The notes: a model not told the origin generated them from the letters alone. A stretch of 64,000 nt of DNA from Micromonospora ferruginea (GCF_013694245.2 NZ_CP059322.2:2104001-2168000); one strand, 5' to 3'; counted from the stretch's first letter, positions 49,223 to 58,202 are shown. A program made the numbers and translations.

Positions 49223-50427
49223 CCCGCGCCGGCCGGGTCCTGCCGGCGCGGATGGACCCGCTCTCCCCCGAGGTCGTCGCCGACCCCTACCCCACGTACG
49301 CGCGGATGCGCGCCGCCGGCCCGCTGTGCCGCTTCGGGCCGGCGAGCTGGGGCGTCACCCGCCACCGCGACGTGGTCGCCCTGCTGCGCGACCGCCGGCT
49401 GAGCAACACCTTCCCCGAGGAGGACCCGCAGTTCCGGATGGCGCCGGACCTGTCCCGCGACGTGTTCCGGCGGATCATCCCGACCCGTGACCCGGACGAC
49501 CACAGCCGGCTGCACCAGCAGATGGTGCGCGCGTTCAGCCCCGGCGTCGCCCGGCGCAGCGCGGAGCGCATCGGCGCGATGGTGGACGAACTGCTCGCGC
49601 CCGCGTGCGACACCGGCCGCCTGGACGCGGTGGCCGACCTGGCGTTCCCGGTCGCCGCGAGCGTGGTCTGCGAGCTGATCGGGCTGCCCGTGGCGCGCAC
49701 CCGGGCGGAGGTGTGGCCGCGCGCGTCGGCGCTCGGTCGGGCGTTCACGCCGTTCCTGCCGGCCGCCGACCGGCCGGCCGCCGACGCCGCGCTGAGCTGG
49801 CTGCGCGGCTACGTGCGCGACGTGCTCGCCGAACGGCGCGCCGACCCCGACGGCGACCTGCTCGACCGGATGCTCGCCGTGGCCGACCCGGCCGAGGGCG
49901 TCGAGGAGGTCGTCGACAACGTTGTCTTCCTCTGCTTCACCGGCTACGAGACCACCATGAACATGGTCTGCACCGGCGCCGTGGCGCTGGCGCGGCAACC
50001 CGAGCAGTGGCGGCGGCTGCGCGCCGACCCGTCGCTGGCCGGCACCGCCGCCGAGGAGTTCGTCCGGTTCGACGCGCCGATCCAGTACACCGCGCGGCTG
50101 GCGCTGGAGCCGGTGCCGGTCGGCGATCGGGTGATCCGTCCCGGTCGCTCGGTGTTCCTGCTGCTGGGCTGCGCCAACCACGACGAGGAGGTGTTCGCCG
50201 ACCCGGGCCGCGTCGACGTCGGTCGGCGGCCCAACCCGCACGTCGGGTTCGGCGGCGGCGTCCGGGGTTGTCTCGGCGCGGCGCTGGCCCGCATCGAAGG
50301 AGCGGTGATCTTCGACCGGCTCGCCCGGCGGCTCGCCGGGGTGGAGCTGGCCGCGACGCCGGAACGGGAGCCCAGCGCGCTGTTCCGGTCCTACGCGTCG
50401 ATCCCGCTCGCCGTCACCCCGGCCTGA
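49219..50427 (+). CDS. Cytochrome P450
   Basis: This 402-residue P450 has DPYPTYARMRAAGPLCRFGP, helix I LCFTGYETTMNMV (Ala of the AGxET motif is Thr), EEFVRFDAPIQ, and haem loop GFGGGVRGCLGAALAR. The start GTG overlaps the previous P450 stop (GTGA), and the two share a common ancestor. It could act later in the same oxidative series. The substrate is unknown. Confidence 0.92.
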   Translation: MTRAGRVLPARMDPLSPEVVADPYPTYARMRAAGPLCRFGPASWGVTRHRDVVALLRDRRLSNTFPEEDPQFRMAPDLSRDVFRRIIPTRDPDDHSRLHQQMVRAFSPGVARRSAERIGAMVDELLAPACDTGRLDAVADLAFPVAASVVCELIGLPVARTRAEVWPRASALGRAFTPFLPAADRPAADAALSWLRGYVRDVLAERRADPDGDLLDRMLAVADPAEGVEEVVDNVVFLCFTGYETTMNMVCTGAVALARQPEQWRRLRADPSLAGTAAEEFVRFDAPIQYTARLALEPVPVGDRVIRPGRSVFLLLGCANHDEEVFADPGRVDVGRRPNPHVGFGGGVRGCLGAALARIEGAVIFDRLARRLAGVELAATPEREPSALFRSYASIPLAVTPA

Positions 50428-50451
50428 GCCGGCATCGCGAGGAGTCGCCGC

Positions 50452-52695
50452 ATGTCCCTGATCGGCCGCCCGGTCCGGCGTACCGAGGACCGTGTCCTGC
50501 TCACCACCGGCGGGACGTACGCCGACGACGTCATCGTGCCCGGCGCCCTGGAGCTGGTCTTCGTCCGGTCCACTGTGGCGCACGGCCGGCTGCGCGGCGT
50601 CGACGTGGCTGCCGCGCGCCGGGCGCCGGGCGTGGTCGCGGTGTTCACCGCCGCGGACGTCGACCTGCCGCCGCTGCCGCCCGAGGCCGGCGTGCTCAAC
50701 CAGAAGATGACCACGCCGGTGCTGGCCGACGGCGTGGTCCGGTTCGTCGGCGAGCCGGTCGCCGCGGTGGTGGCCACCGGCCGGGCCGAGGCGGTCGACG
50801 CCGCCGCGCTGGTCGAGGTCGACATCGACCCGTTGCCGCCGCTGGTCGACCCGGACGAGGCGCTCACCGACGCGCTGGTGCTGCACCCCGACGCCGGCAC
50901 GAACATGGTGCTCAAGCTCGGTTTCCGCCGCCCGGCCGGGCGGGCCGAGCTGCACGAGGGCGCCGAGGTGGTGATCCGGCAGCGGATGACCAACCAGCGG
51001 GTCGCGCCGTGCCCCCTGGAGGCGCGGGCCGGGCAGGCCGTGTGGGGGCCGGACGGGCTGCGCTACCGGGCCGGCAGCCAGGCCGTGCACCTGTGGCGGG
51101 CGCAGTTGGCCGCCGCGCTGGGCGAGCCGGAGGACCGCGTGCGGGTGGTCAACGGCGACGTCGGCGGCGCGTTCGGCTCGAAGGCGTTCGCCAGCCGCGA
51201 GGACGTGCTGCTGGCCTGGGCGGCCCGGCGGCTGGACCGGCCGGTGCGCTGGGCGGAGACCCGCAGCGAGAGCATGGTCGCCGCCGGGCACGGGCGGGCG
51301 CAGCGGCAGAGCGCCGAGCTGGGCGGCACCCGCGACGGGCGGATCGTGTCGTACGCGCTGGACGTGGTGCAGGACGCCGGCGCGTACCCGCGCATCGGGT
51401 CGATCCTGCCGTTCTGGACCCGGACCATGCTGACCGGCCCGTACCGGATCAGCCGCGCCCGGTTCTCCTCGGCCAGCGTCACCACGACCACCACGCCGGT
51501 GGTGTCCTACCGGGGCGCCGGGCAGCCCGAGGCGGTGGCCGCGCTGGAGCGGATGATCGACCTGTACGCCGCCGAGATCGGCCTGGACCCGGCCGAGGTG
51601 CGGCGACGCAACCTGCTGCCGCCGGAGAGCTTCCCGGTCACCACCGTCACCCGCGCCCGCTACGACAACGGCGACTACCCGGCCGCGCTGGAACGGGTGC
51701 TCGCCGAGGCCGACTACCCGGCGCTGCGGGCCGAGCAGTCGGCCCGCCGCGCTCGCGGCGACGTGTGCCAGCTCGGCGTCGGACTGTCCACGTTCGTGGA
51801 GCTGACCGGCGCGGACACCCGCAGCGAGTACGCCTCGGCGCGGGTCGGCCCGGACGGCCGGGTGGAGGTCCGCTCCGGCACCTGCCCGCACGGGCAGGGC
51901 CACGGCACCGCCTGGGCGATGCTCGCCGCCGACGTGCTGGGCGTGCCGGTGGAGCGGGTCGACGTGGTGTTCTCCGACACCGGCACGATTCCGGCCGGCG
52001 GCGGCACCGGTGGTTCCCGGTCGTTGCAGACCGGCGGGATGGCGGTCCGCGAGGCGGCGCTGGCGCTCGTCGACCGGGGTCGGGAGGCGGCGGCCGGACG
52101 GTGGGGCGTACCGGCCGAGGCGGTCGAGTTCACCGGCGGCCGGTTCCGTGCCGCGTCCGGCGACGAGGTCGGCTGGACCGACCTGGCCGACGGCGACGGC
52201 CTGTACGCCGAGGCGACGTTCCAGCCGTCGGCCGCCACCTGCCCGTACGGGGCGCACCTGGCGGTGGTCGAGGTGGACGTGGAGACCGGCCGGGTGACCC
52301 TGCTGCGGGTGGTGGCCGTGGACGACGCAGGTGTGCTGCTCAATCCGCTGCTGGCCGAGGGGCAGGTGCACGGCGGGCTGGCGCAGGGCGCCGGGCAGGC
52401 GCTGGTGGAGGAGGTCCGCTTCGCCGCCGACGGCACGCCGCTGCACGGCGACCTGCACCGCTACGCGATGGTCGGCGCGGCGGAGCTGCCCTCGTTCGAC
52501 ACGGTGGCGATGCAGACGCCGACGCCGGTGAACGCGTTGGGCGCCAAGGGCCTCGGCGAGTCCGGCGCGGTGGGGCTGCCCCCGGCGGTGCAGAACGCGG
52601 TGCTCGACGCGGTCCGCCACCTGGGCGTGCGGCACGTCGACATGCCGCTGACCGCGGAGCGGGTCTGGTCGGCGATCCGGTCCGCGACCGCCTGA
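50452..52695 (+). CDS. Molybdenum hydroxylase large subunit (xanthine dehydrogenase/CoxL family), lone
   Basis: This 747-residue protein carries the two Mo-cofactor domains: GRPVRRTEDRVLLTTGGTYADD at the start (normal breaks), FVGEPVAAVVATGRAEAVDAA, GDVGGAFGSKAFASREDVLL, SYRGAGQPEAVAALERMIDL and the catalytic Glu in KGLGESGAVGLPPAVQNA. Enzymes of this family hydroxylate aldehydes or aromatic rings and normally need FAD and 2Fe-2S subunits. Neither is in the window. It may oxidise an aldehyde made by the P450s using subunits from elsewhere. ATG 50452, 24 bases after the P450 stop. Confidence 0.9.
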   Translation: MSLIGRPVRRTEDRVLLTTGGTYADDVIVPGALELVFVRSTVAHGRLRGVDVAAARRAPGVVAVFTAADVDLPPLPPEAGVLNQKMTTPVLADGVVRFVGEPVAAVVATGRAEAVDAAALVEVDIDPLPPLVDPDEALTDALVLHPDAGTNMVLKLGFRRPAGRAELHEGAEVVIRQRMTNQRVAPCPLEARAGQAVWGPDGLRYRAGSQAVHLWRAQLAAALGEPEDRVRVVNGDVGGAFGSKAFASREDVLLAWAARRLDRPVRWAETRSESMVAAGHGRAQRQSAELGGTRDGRIVSYALDVVQDAGAYPRIGSILPFWTRTMLTGPYRISRARFSSASVTTTTTPVVSYRGAGQPEAVAALERMIDLYAAEIGLDPAEVRRRNLLPPESFPVTTVTRARYDNGDYPAALERVLAEADYPALRAEQSARRARGDVCQLGVGLSTFVELTGADTRSEYASARVGPDGRVEVRSGTCPHGQGHGTAWAMLAADVLGVPVERVDVVFSDTGTIPAGGGTGGSRSLQTGGMAVREAALALVDRGREAAAGRWGVPAEAVEFTGGRFRAASGDEVGWTDLADGDGLYAEATFQPSAATCPYGAHLAVVEVDVETGRVTLLRVVAVDDAGVLLNPLLAEGQVHGGLAQGAGQALVEEVRFAADGTPLHGDLHRYAMVGAAELPSFDTVAMQTPTPVNALGAKGLGESGAVGLPPAVQNAVLDAVRHLGVRHVDMPLTAERVWSAIRSATA

Positions 52696-52696
52696 C

Positions 52697-52739
52697 CGGC
52701 GGGCGTGCCCGGGTCACCGCGGCCCGGGCACGCCCGCCG
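52697..52739. terminator. 17-bp perfect hairpin
   Basis: CGGCGGGCGTGCCCGGG (52697-52713) and its exact complement (52723-52739) flank a nine-base loop, directly after the molybdenum hydroxylase stop and before the convergent ferredoxin end. A bidirectional terminator. Confidence 0.8.
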
Positions 52740-52743
52740 ACGC

Positions 52744-52938
52744 TCAGTCGTCGACGACGGAGAGGGCCTGCTTCGGGCAGCGGCGGGCGGCCTCGCGCAC
52801 CCGCCGGCCCAGCGATCCCTCCAGCGGCTGCTCGGTGACGTGCAGCAGGTCGTCCTCACCGACGTCGAACACCTCCGGCGCCTGCCCCACGCACACGGCG
52901 TTGCTCTCGCAGCGGGAGTAGTCCACGACCAGTCGCAT
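52744..52938 (-). CDS. 3Fe-4S ferredoxin
   Basis: This 64-residue protein has three cluster Cys: Cys10 and Cys16 in SRCESNAVCVG, and Cys54 in ARRCPKQAL. The middle Cys of 4Fe-4S proteins is missing, as in P450-type 3Fe-4S ferredoxins. It likely passes electrons to one or more P450s of the cluster. ATG start at 52938, three bases after the O-methyltransferase stop, so it shares that operon. Confidence 0.93.
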   Translation of the reverse strand: MRLVVDYSRCESNAVCVGQAPEVFDVGEDDLLHVTEQPLEGSLGRRVREAARRCPKQALSVVDD

Positions 52939-52941
52939 CGC

Positions 52942-53967
52942 TCAGGCCTCCGTCTTCGGCACGATCTCGAGGATGGGGAACATCATGGTGGGCAGGCTGC
53001 GGGCCAGCTTCAGGTCGGCGACGTCCAGCAGCCGTTCGATGTGCTCGCGGGAGCGGGCGCCGCCGCCGACCATGGCCAGCAGCAGCAGGTCGTAGAGGCG
53101 GCCGACGTCGAACCGGTCGCCGGGCTCGACCACCGGCTCCAGCACCAGCAGCCGGCTGTCCGGGCGCATGGCCGCGCGGACCGCGCGCAGCAGCCGGACC
53201 GCGCCGTCGTCGTCCCAGCCGTAGAGGATGCGCTTGAGCATGTAGGCGTCCGCGCCGGCCGGCACCGTCTCGAAGAAGCTGCCGCCGGTGACCGTGCACC
53301 GCTGCGCCACGCCGAGCTTCTGCAGCACCGGCTCGGCCTCGGCGACCACGTGCGGCAGGTCGAACAGGGTGCCCCGCAGGTTCGGGAACCGGGCCATGAT
53401 GCCGCCGAGGAAGGCGCCGTTGCCGCCGCCTACGTCGACCATCGTGCCCAGGTCCCCCCACGGGTACGCGGGCAGCGCGGCGCGCAGCTCCAACCGGGTG
53501 GCCGCCTGCTGGGAGGCGTCGAAGCGGGCGCTGTCGCGCGGGTGCGCGGCCATGTAGGACCAGTAGCCCTCGGGGTGCACCTGGTCGAAGGCGGCCTTGC
53601 CGGTGCGGATGCTGTGGTCGAAGTGCGCCCACGCCTCGATGTCCGGGGCGAGCAGCGGGTAGGCGTCGCGCAGCGACAGCGGGTGGTCGGTGCGCAGTGG
53701 TTCGGCGAGCGGGGTGAGCGCGAAGACCTCGGGCTCGACCTCGGTGAAGATGCCCTTGCCGGCCAGCGCGCGCAGGGCCCGCAGGAGCGAGGGCGCGTGC
53801 GCGCCGGTGGCGTCGGCCAGCTCGGCCACCGGGCGGGGGCCGTCGGTGAGCTGGTCGGCGATGCCGAGGTCGGCGACGGCGCGCACGGTGAACGGCACGA
53901 TGTAGTCGGCCAGTTCGGTCAGTCGGAACACCGACTCGATGTCGATCCGGGGTCGGCTCGGGGCCAT
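52942..53967 (-). CDS. SAM-dependent O-methyltransferase-like protein 1
   Basis: The product is 341 residues: an N-terminal dimerisation/winged-helix domain (LTELADYIVPFTVRAVADLG) and a SAM domain with MVDVGGGNGAFLGGIMARFP and FDLPHVVAEAEPVL. In the plant-type OMT family the catalytic base is the His of an HDW motif; here it is Tyr249 in KRILYGWDDDGA. It may therefore work by proximity, as in DnrK, or have another function, as in RdmB. The first 100 residues are nearly identical to the neighbouring paralog at 53978-55015. Confidence 0.88.
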   Translation of the reverse strand: MAPSRPRIDIESVFRLTELADYIVPFTVRAVADLGIADQLTDGPRPVAELADATGAHAPSLLRALRALAGKGIFTEVEPEVFALTPLAEPLRTDHPLSLRDAYPLLAPDIEAWAHFDHSIRTGKAAFDQVHPEGYWSYMAAHPRDSARFDASQQAATRLELRAALPAYPWGDLGTMVDVGGGNGAFLGGIMARFPNLRGTLFDLPHVVAEAEPVLQKLGVAQRCTVTGGSFFETVPAGADAYMLKRILYGWDDDGAVRLLRAVRAAMRPDSRLLVLEPVVEPGDRFDVGRLYDLLLLAMVGGGARSREHIERLLDVADLKLARSLPTMMFPILEIVPKTEA

Positions 53968-53977
53968 CGGAAACCTC

Positions 53978-55015
53978 CTAGGGGGTGGTCGGCCGCGCCC
54001 CGGCGGGACCGGCGGCGATCACGGTGAGCGTGGGGGTGCCGACGACGCGGTCGAGCCGCAGGCCGGCGTCGGAGAGCAGGTCGAGAAGTTCCGCGTGGGT
54101 GCGGTGCCGGCCGGCGGTGAGGACCAGGGTGTGCACGTCGACCAGCTTCGCCACGTCGAACGCGTCGCCGGCCGGGACGATCGCCTCCAGCAGCAGCAGC
54201 CGGCTCTCCGGCCGCATCGCCTCGGCGACGCGACGCAGGATGGCGGTGGCCTGGGCGTCGTCCCAGCCGGGCAGGATCGTCTTGAGCACGTAGAGGTCTG
54301 CGCCGGCCGGGAGCGGGTCGAAGAAGCTGCCGGGCACCACCCGGCAGCGGTCGGTCACCGCCGCGCGGTCGAGCAGCGCCGGCGCGGCGGCGACCACGTG
54401 CGGCAGGTCGAGCAGGACGCCGCGCAGGTGCCGGTAGCGGGTCAGCAGGCCGGCGAGGAACGCCCCGTCGCCGCCGCCCACGTCGACCACCTCGCGCGCC
54501 TGCGCCCACGGCCAGGCCGGCAGCACGGTGCGCAGGTGCAGCTTGGTCAGGCTGGACATCCACCGGTCGACGGCCAGGCTGTCGGCGGGGTGCCGCTCCA
54601 GGTAGGACCAGTAGTCGGCGCCGTGCACGCGCGGGAACGCGGCCTCGCCGGTGCGCAGGCAGCGGTCCAGCCCGGCCCAGGCGCGCACGTCGGCGGCGAG
54701 CAGCGGGTACGCGTCGCGCAGCGACAGCGGATGGTCGGCGCGCAGCGGTTCGGCGAGCGGGGTGAGCGCGAACACCTCCGGCTCGACCTCGGTGAAGATG
54801 CCCTTGCCGGCCAGCGCGCGCAGGGCCCGCAGCAGCGCGGGCGCGTGCGCGCCGGTGGCGTCGGCCAGCTCGGCCACCGGGCGGGGGCCGTCGGCGAGCT
54901 GGTCGGCGACGCCGAGGTCGGCGACGACGCGCACGGTGAACGGCACGATGTAGTCGGCCAGTTCGGTGAGCCGGGTGAGGGCCTCGAGATCGGCGCGGGG
55001 CCGGGCCAGCACCAT
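53978..55015 (-). CDS. SAM-dependent O-methyltransferase-like protein 2
   Basis: This 345-residue paralog of the next gene in the operon has SAM motif VVDVGGGDGAFLAGLLTRYR and LDLPHVVAAAPALL. The HDW His is replaced by Pro249 in KTILPGWDDAQAT. N-terminal residues 11-100 differ from paralog 1 at only a few sites, while the rest is much more divergent, which suggests a recent duplication or conversion. Start ATG 55015 with GGGGAGG six bases before. It lies behind a GTATCT-containing divergent promoter. Confidence 0.88.
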   Translation of the reverse strand: MVLARPRADLEALTRLTELADYIVPFTVRVVADLGVADQLADGPRPVAELADATGAHAPALLRALRALAGKGIFTEVEPEVFALTPLAEPLRADHPLSLRDAYPLLAADVRAWAGLDRCLRTGEAAFPRVHGADYWSYLERHPADSLAVDRWMSSLTKLHLRTVLPAWPWAQAREVVDVGGGDGAFLAGLLTRYRHLRGVLLDLPHVVAAAPALLDRAAVTDRCRVVPGSFFDPLPAGADLYVLKTILPGWDDAQATAILRRVAEAMRPESRLLLLEAIVPAGDAFDVAKLVDVHTLVLTAGRHRTHAELLDLLSDAGLRLDRVVGTPTLTVIAAGPAGARPTTP

Positions 55016-55030
55016 CAACCGCCTCCCCTA

Positions 55031-55075
55031 TCGCGTGTCTTGTATCTCGTGTATGTGCACACTAGCTTGTGTGGG
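55031..55075. promoter_or_regulatory. Divergent promoter with TGTATCTC element
   Basis: Between O-methyltransferase 2 and the aryl-AMP ligase lies CTTGTATCTCGTGTATGTG, with TGTATCTC at 55041-55048. It is followed by CACAC-TAGCTT-GTGTG, a small inverted repeat around a possible -10 box. The element matches those at 47953, 59952 and 62548. Confidence 0.5.
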
Positions 55076-55107
55076 GATCGCTGTCACCGTCGTCCCGGGA
55101 GGCTTCG

Positions 55108-56700
55108 ATGCTTGACGGTTGCGTGGGCTGGCCGGAGCACCTCGCGGCGCGCTACCGCGCCGAGGGCTACTGGCGCGGTGAGGTGCTCGGCGACCTGGGC
55201 CGGGAGCTGGCCCGCACCGATCCACAGCGGACCGCGCTGGTCGCCGGCGAGCAGCGGATCGGCTACGGCGAGCTGGACCGCCGCGCCGACCGGCTGGCCG
55301 CCGGGCTGCGCGGGCGCGGCATCGGCCGGTACGACCGGGTGGTCGTGCAGTTGCCGAACTCGGTGGAGTTCGTGGTGGTCTGCCTGGCGCTGTTCCGCCT
55401 CGGCGCGCTGCCGGTGCTGGCGCTGCCCGCGCACCGGCGCGCCGAGATCGGCCACCTGTGCGCGCACACCGAGGCGGTGGCCTACCTGACCGTCGACCAG
55501 AGCCAGGGCTTCGACCTGCGCAAGCTGGCCGCCGACGTACGCGCCGAGACGCCGTCGCTGCGGGAGGTGTTCGTCGTCGGCGACCCCGGTGAGTTCACCG
55601 CCCTCGCGCAGGTGGACGCCGACCCGGTGCCGCTGCCCCGACCGGACCCGTCCGACGTGGCGTTCTTCCTGCTCTCCGGCGGGTCGACGGGCGTGCCGAA
55701 GCTGATCCCGCGCACCCACGACGACTACGCGTACCAGTTGCGGGCGACCGCGGCGGCGATGGGCTTCGGCGCCGACGGCGTCTACCTGGCGGCGCTGCCG
55801 GCCGCGCACAACGCGGCGCTCGGCTGCCCGGGGGTGCTCGGCGCGTTGCGGGCCGGCGGCACCGCGGTGCTCGCCGGCAGCCCCAGCCCCGACGAGGCGT
55901 TCCGGCTGGTCGCCCGGGAGAAGGTCACGCTGACCACGCTGATGCCGGCGTTCCTGCCGCTCTGGACCGACCTCGCGCCGCTGCTGCGCGCCGACCTGTC
56001 CGGCCTGGTGGTCGAGGTGGGCGGCGCCAACCTGAGCCCCGAGGTGGCCGCCCGGGCGGTGGACGAGCTGGGCATCCGGCTGACGCACTTCTTCGGCATG
56101 GCGGAGGGTCCGATCGCCTGCACCCGGCCCGACGACCCGCCGGAGCGCGCCGCGCACACCCAGGGCCGGCCGCTGTCGGCCGCCGACGAGTTCCGGGTGG
56201 TGGACGACACCGGCGCGCCGGTGCCCGACGGCGACGTGGGCGAGCTGGTCGTCGGCGGGCCGACCACGCTGCGCGGCTACTACCGCGCCGCCGACTACAA
56301 CGCGCACGCGTTCACCCCGGACGGCCTGCTGCGCACCGGTGACCTGGTGCGGTGGACCCCGACCGGCGAGCTGGTCGTGGTCGGCCGGATCAAGGAGGTG
56401 GTGAACCGCGGCGGCGAGAAGGTACCGGCCGGCGAGGTGGAGGAGCACCTGCTCGCCCACCCGGGCGTGCGCGAGGTGGCGGTGCTGCCGGTGCCCGACC
56501 GGGTGCTCGGCGAGAAGACCTGCGCCGTGGTGGTGCCGCACGGGAGCGCACCCACGCTGGGCGAGCTGCGGGAGTTCCTCACCGGGCGGGGACTGGCCGG
56601 CTACAAGCTGCCGGACCGGCTCCAGGTGCGCGCGGAGCTGCCGTACACCGGGGTGGGCAAGGTGGACAAGCGGGCGCTCGGCGCGGAGTTGACGGCCTGA
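55108..56700 (+). CDS. Aryl acid-AMP ligase (DhbE/salicylate-ligase family)
   Basis: This 530-residue adenylating enzyme is collinear with DhbE at the binding pocket. ATP loop SGGSTGVPKLIPRTH (about 190-204), pocket His234-Asn235 in PAAHNAALGCPGVLG, FFGMAEGPIACTR, and the C-terminal VVVGRIKEVVNRGGEKVPAGEVE with Lys in GVGKVDKRAL. The position of DhbE Ser240 is Cys here; Cys at that site is associated with salicylate-type rather than 2,3-dihydroxybenzoate substrates. It most likely activates a benzoate-type starter or side group. GGGAGG precedes ATG 55108. Confidence 0.88.
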   Translation: MLDGCVGWPEHLAARYRAEGYWRGEVLGDLGRELARTDPQRTALVAGEQRIGYGELDRRADRLAAGLRGRGIGRYDRVVVQLPNSVEFVVVCLALFRLGALPVLALPAHRRAEIGHLCAHTEAVAYLTVDQSQGFDLRKLAADVRAETPSLREVFVVGDPGEFTALAQVDADPVPLPRPDPSDVAFFLLSGGSTGVPKLIPRTHDDYAYQLRATAAAMGFGADGVYLAALPAAHNAALGCPGVLGALRAGGTAVLAGSPSPDEAFRLVAREKVTLTTLMPAFLPLWTDLAPLLRADLSGLVVEVGGANLSPEVAARAVDELGIRLTHFFGMAEGPIACTRPDDPPERAAHTQGRPLSAADEFRVVDDTGAPVPDGDVGELVVGGPTTLRGYYRAADYNAHAFTPDGLLRTGDLVRWTPTGELVVVGRIKEVVNRGGEKVPAGEVEEHLLAHPGVREVAVLPVPDRVLGEKTCAVVVPHGSAPTLGELREFLTGRGLAGYKLPDRLQVRAELPYTGVGKVDKRALGAELTA

Positions 56701-56701
56701 G

Positions 56702-56736
56702 CCGTGGGGCCGCCGGTGCGTCCGGCGGCCCCACGG
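56702..56736. terminator. 15-bp perfect hairpin
   Basis: CCGTGGGGCCGCCGG (56702-56716), five-base loop, and its exact complement (56722-56736) lie right after the ligase stop, facing the convergent methyltransferase gene. A bidirectional terminator. Confidence 0.8.
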
Positions 56737-56739
56737 CGG

Positions 56740-57876
56740 TCAGCCGGTGAGCTGGTAGAGCCGGTGGAAGCGGTCGTCCACCGGCACGATCTGCACGTCG
56801 GCGAACCCGGCGTCGGTGGCGAAGCGCCGCACCTGGGCCGGGCGCAGCGCGGTCCCGGTCGCCGACGAGTCCGGCCCGGCCAGGCCCGCCGGCAGGCAGT
56901 GCAGCACGCTGGTGGCGTACTGGAACCGTTCCACCTCGTCGCCGGGCGCGACGAACCGGTGGGCCACCTTGGCGTCGAGCACCAGCACCGCGCCCTCCGG
57001 CCCGCGCAGCCGGCGGCAGGCCCGCAGCACCGGCACCGGCCGGCTCATCTCGTGCAGCGCGTCGAAGACGCAGACCAGGTCGAAGCCGCCGGCCGCTTCC
57101 GCCTCCGCCGCGTCGCGACGGTGGAACCGCACCCGGTCCGCCACCCCGGCCGCCGCGGCGTGCTCCGCCGCCGCGGCCAGCGTCGGCGCGTCCAGGTCGA
57201 AGCCGTCGACCTCGGCCAGCGGGTACGCGCGGGCCAGCGCGATGCCCGCCCAGCCGGCCCCGCAACCGACGTCGGCGATCCGGCTCGGCCCGGCGGCGAG
57301 CCGGTCGTGGACCGCCGGCAGGTGGGTGGCGAGCCAGCCGGGCAGCGCGTGCGTGAACAGCGCCCGGTTGGCCCCGGAGTGCCCGTGACGCCAGTCGTCG
57401 CCGAACAGCTCGTCCGGCACCCCGGCCCCGGTGCGGTACGCCTCCAGCAGCGCCGGCAGCGCGCCAGCCACCCCGCCCAGCGGCAGCATGGTCAGCGACA
57501 CCAGCGACAGCGGGCTGTCCGAGGCGAGCAGCACCTCGGCGTGCCCCTCCGGCAGCCGGTAGACCCGCCGCTCGGGCGGCGCGGTCACGTCGTCGACGTC
57601 GAGGAAGCCGGCCACCGCCTGCTGTTCCAGCCACTCCCGCGCGTACCGGGGGGCGATCCCGGCCCGCGCGCCCAGTTCGGCGGCGTCGGCCGGACCCCGG
57701 CTCAGCGCCTCGTACAGGCCCAGCTTGGTGCCCAGGTAGCCGGCGAGCAGCTCCTGGGTGTGCAGCATGGCCAGGAACAGCCGCAGCGACAGCGCGCGGG
57801 CGCGGCGCTGCGCCGCGTCGTCGGCCGGCGCACCGGGCGCCGCCGGCCCGGGGGCGGGCCCGGTGCGGGTGGTCAA
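56740..57876 (-). CDS. SAM-dependent methyltransferase, class I with N-terminal winged helix
   Basis: This 378-residue protein has helices LRLFLAMLHTQELLAGYLGTKLG and a winged-helix-like part (AAELGARAGIAPRYAREWLEQQ), then SAM motif I IADVGCGAGWAGIALARAYP, acidic FDLDAPTLAAA and VCVFDALHEMSRP. It is of a different subfamily from the three OMTs and may act on O, N or C. The start is TTG 57876, overlapping the ACP stop by four bases (TTGA), so it is expressed with the FAAL-ACP unit. Confidence 0.85.
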   Translation of the reverse strand: MTTRTGPAPGPAAPGAPADDAAQRRARALSLRLFLAMLHTQELLAGYLGTKLGLYEALSRGPADAAELGARAGIAPRYAREWLEQQAVAGFLDVDDVTAPPERRVYRLPEGHAEVLLASDSPLSLVSLTMLPLGGVAGALPALLEAYRTGAGVPDELFGDDWRHGHSGANRALFTHALPGWLATHLPAVHDRLAAGPSRIADVGCGAGWAGIALARAYPLAEVDGFDLDAPTLAAAAEHAAAAGVADRVRFHRRDAAEAEAAGGFDLVCVFDALHEMSRPVPVLRACRRLRGPEGAVLVLDAKVAHRFVAPGDEVERFQYATSVLHCLPAGLAGPDSSATGTALRPAQVRRFATDAGFADVQIVPVDDRFHRLYQLTG

Positions 57877-58178
57877 CTGGCCAGCTCGCCGCGCTCGCGC
57901 AGGATGCCGCTGACGTGCTCGACCACCGCGTCGATCGTGACGATCTTGCGGGCCGTCGTCTCGTCGATCGGCGGCAGCTCGAACTCGTCCTCCAGGGTGA
58001 ACGCCAGCTCCAGCAGCGCCAGCGAGTGGAAGCCAAGGTCCTCGACCAGCCGCGAGTCACCGGCCCCCTCGATCTGCTCCGGGTTGGGTGCCAGCTCGGT
58101 GACGATCGCCGTCACCGACTCGCGCACGTCCTCCACGGTCCGTACCTCGGTCGGGGTCGACCTGGTCGCCTCGGTCAT
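57873..58178 (-). CDS. Acyl carrier protein 2 (FAAL partner)
   Basis: This 101-residue carrier protein has Ser52 in VEDLGFHSLALLELAFTLEDEF. The usual DSL is HSL, as in some stand-alone carrier proteins loaded by FAAL enzymes. It lies directly after the FAAL gene, its likely loading enzyme. ATG 58178 has GGAGG five bases before; ATG 58199 would add seven residues. Confidence 0.88.
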   Translation of the reverse strand: MTEATRSTPTEVRTVEDVRESVTAIVTELAPNPEQIEGAGDSRLVEDLGFHSLALLELAFTLEDEFELPPIDETTARKIVTIDAVVEHVSGILRERGELAS

Positions 58179-58202
58179 TGCCGCCTCCTGTCCGGACATC
58201 CC

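Noticed and set aside
49078-52635. 1185-residue minus-strand open frame
   Set aside because: It is antisense to two P450s and the molybdenum hydroxylase, all with complete motifs; its composition is low-complexity shadow sequence.
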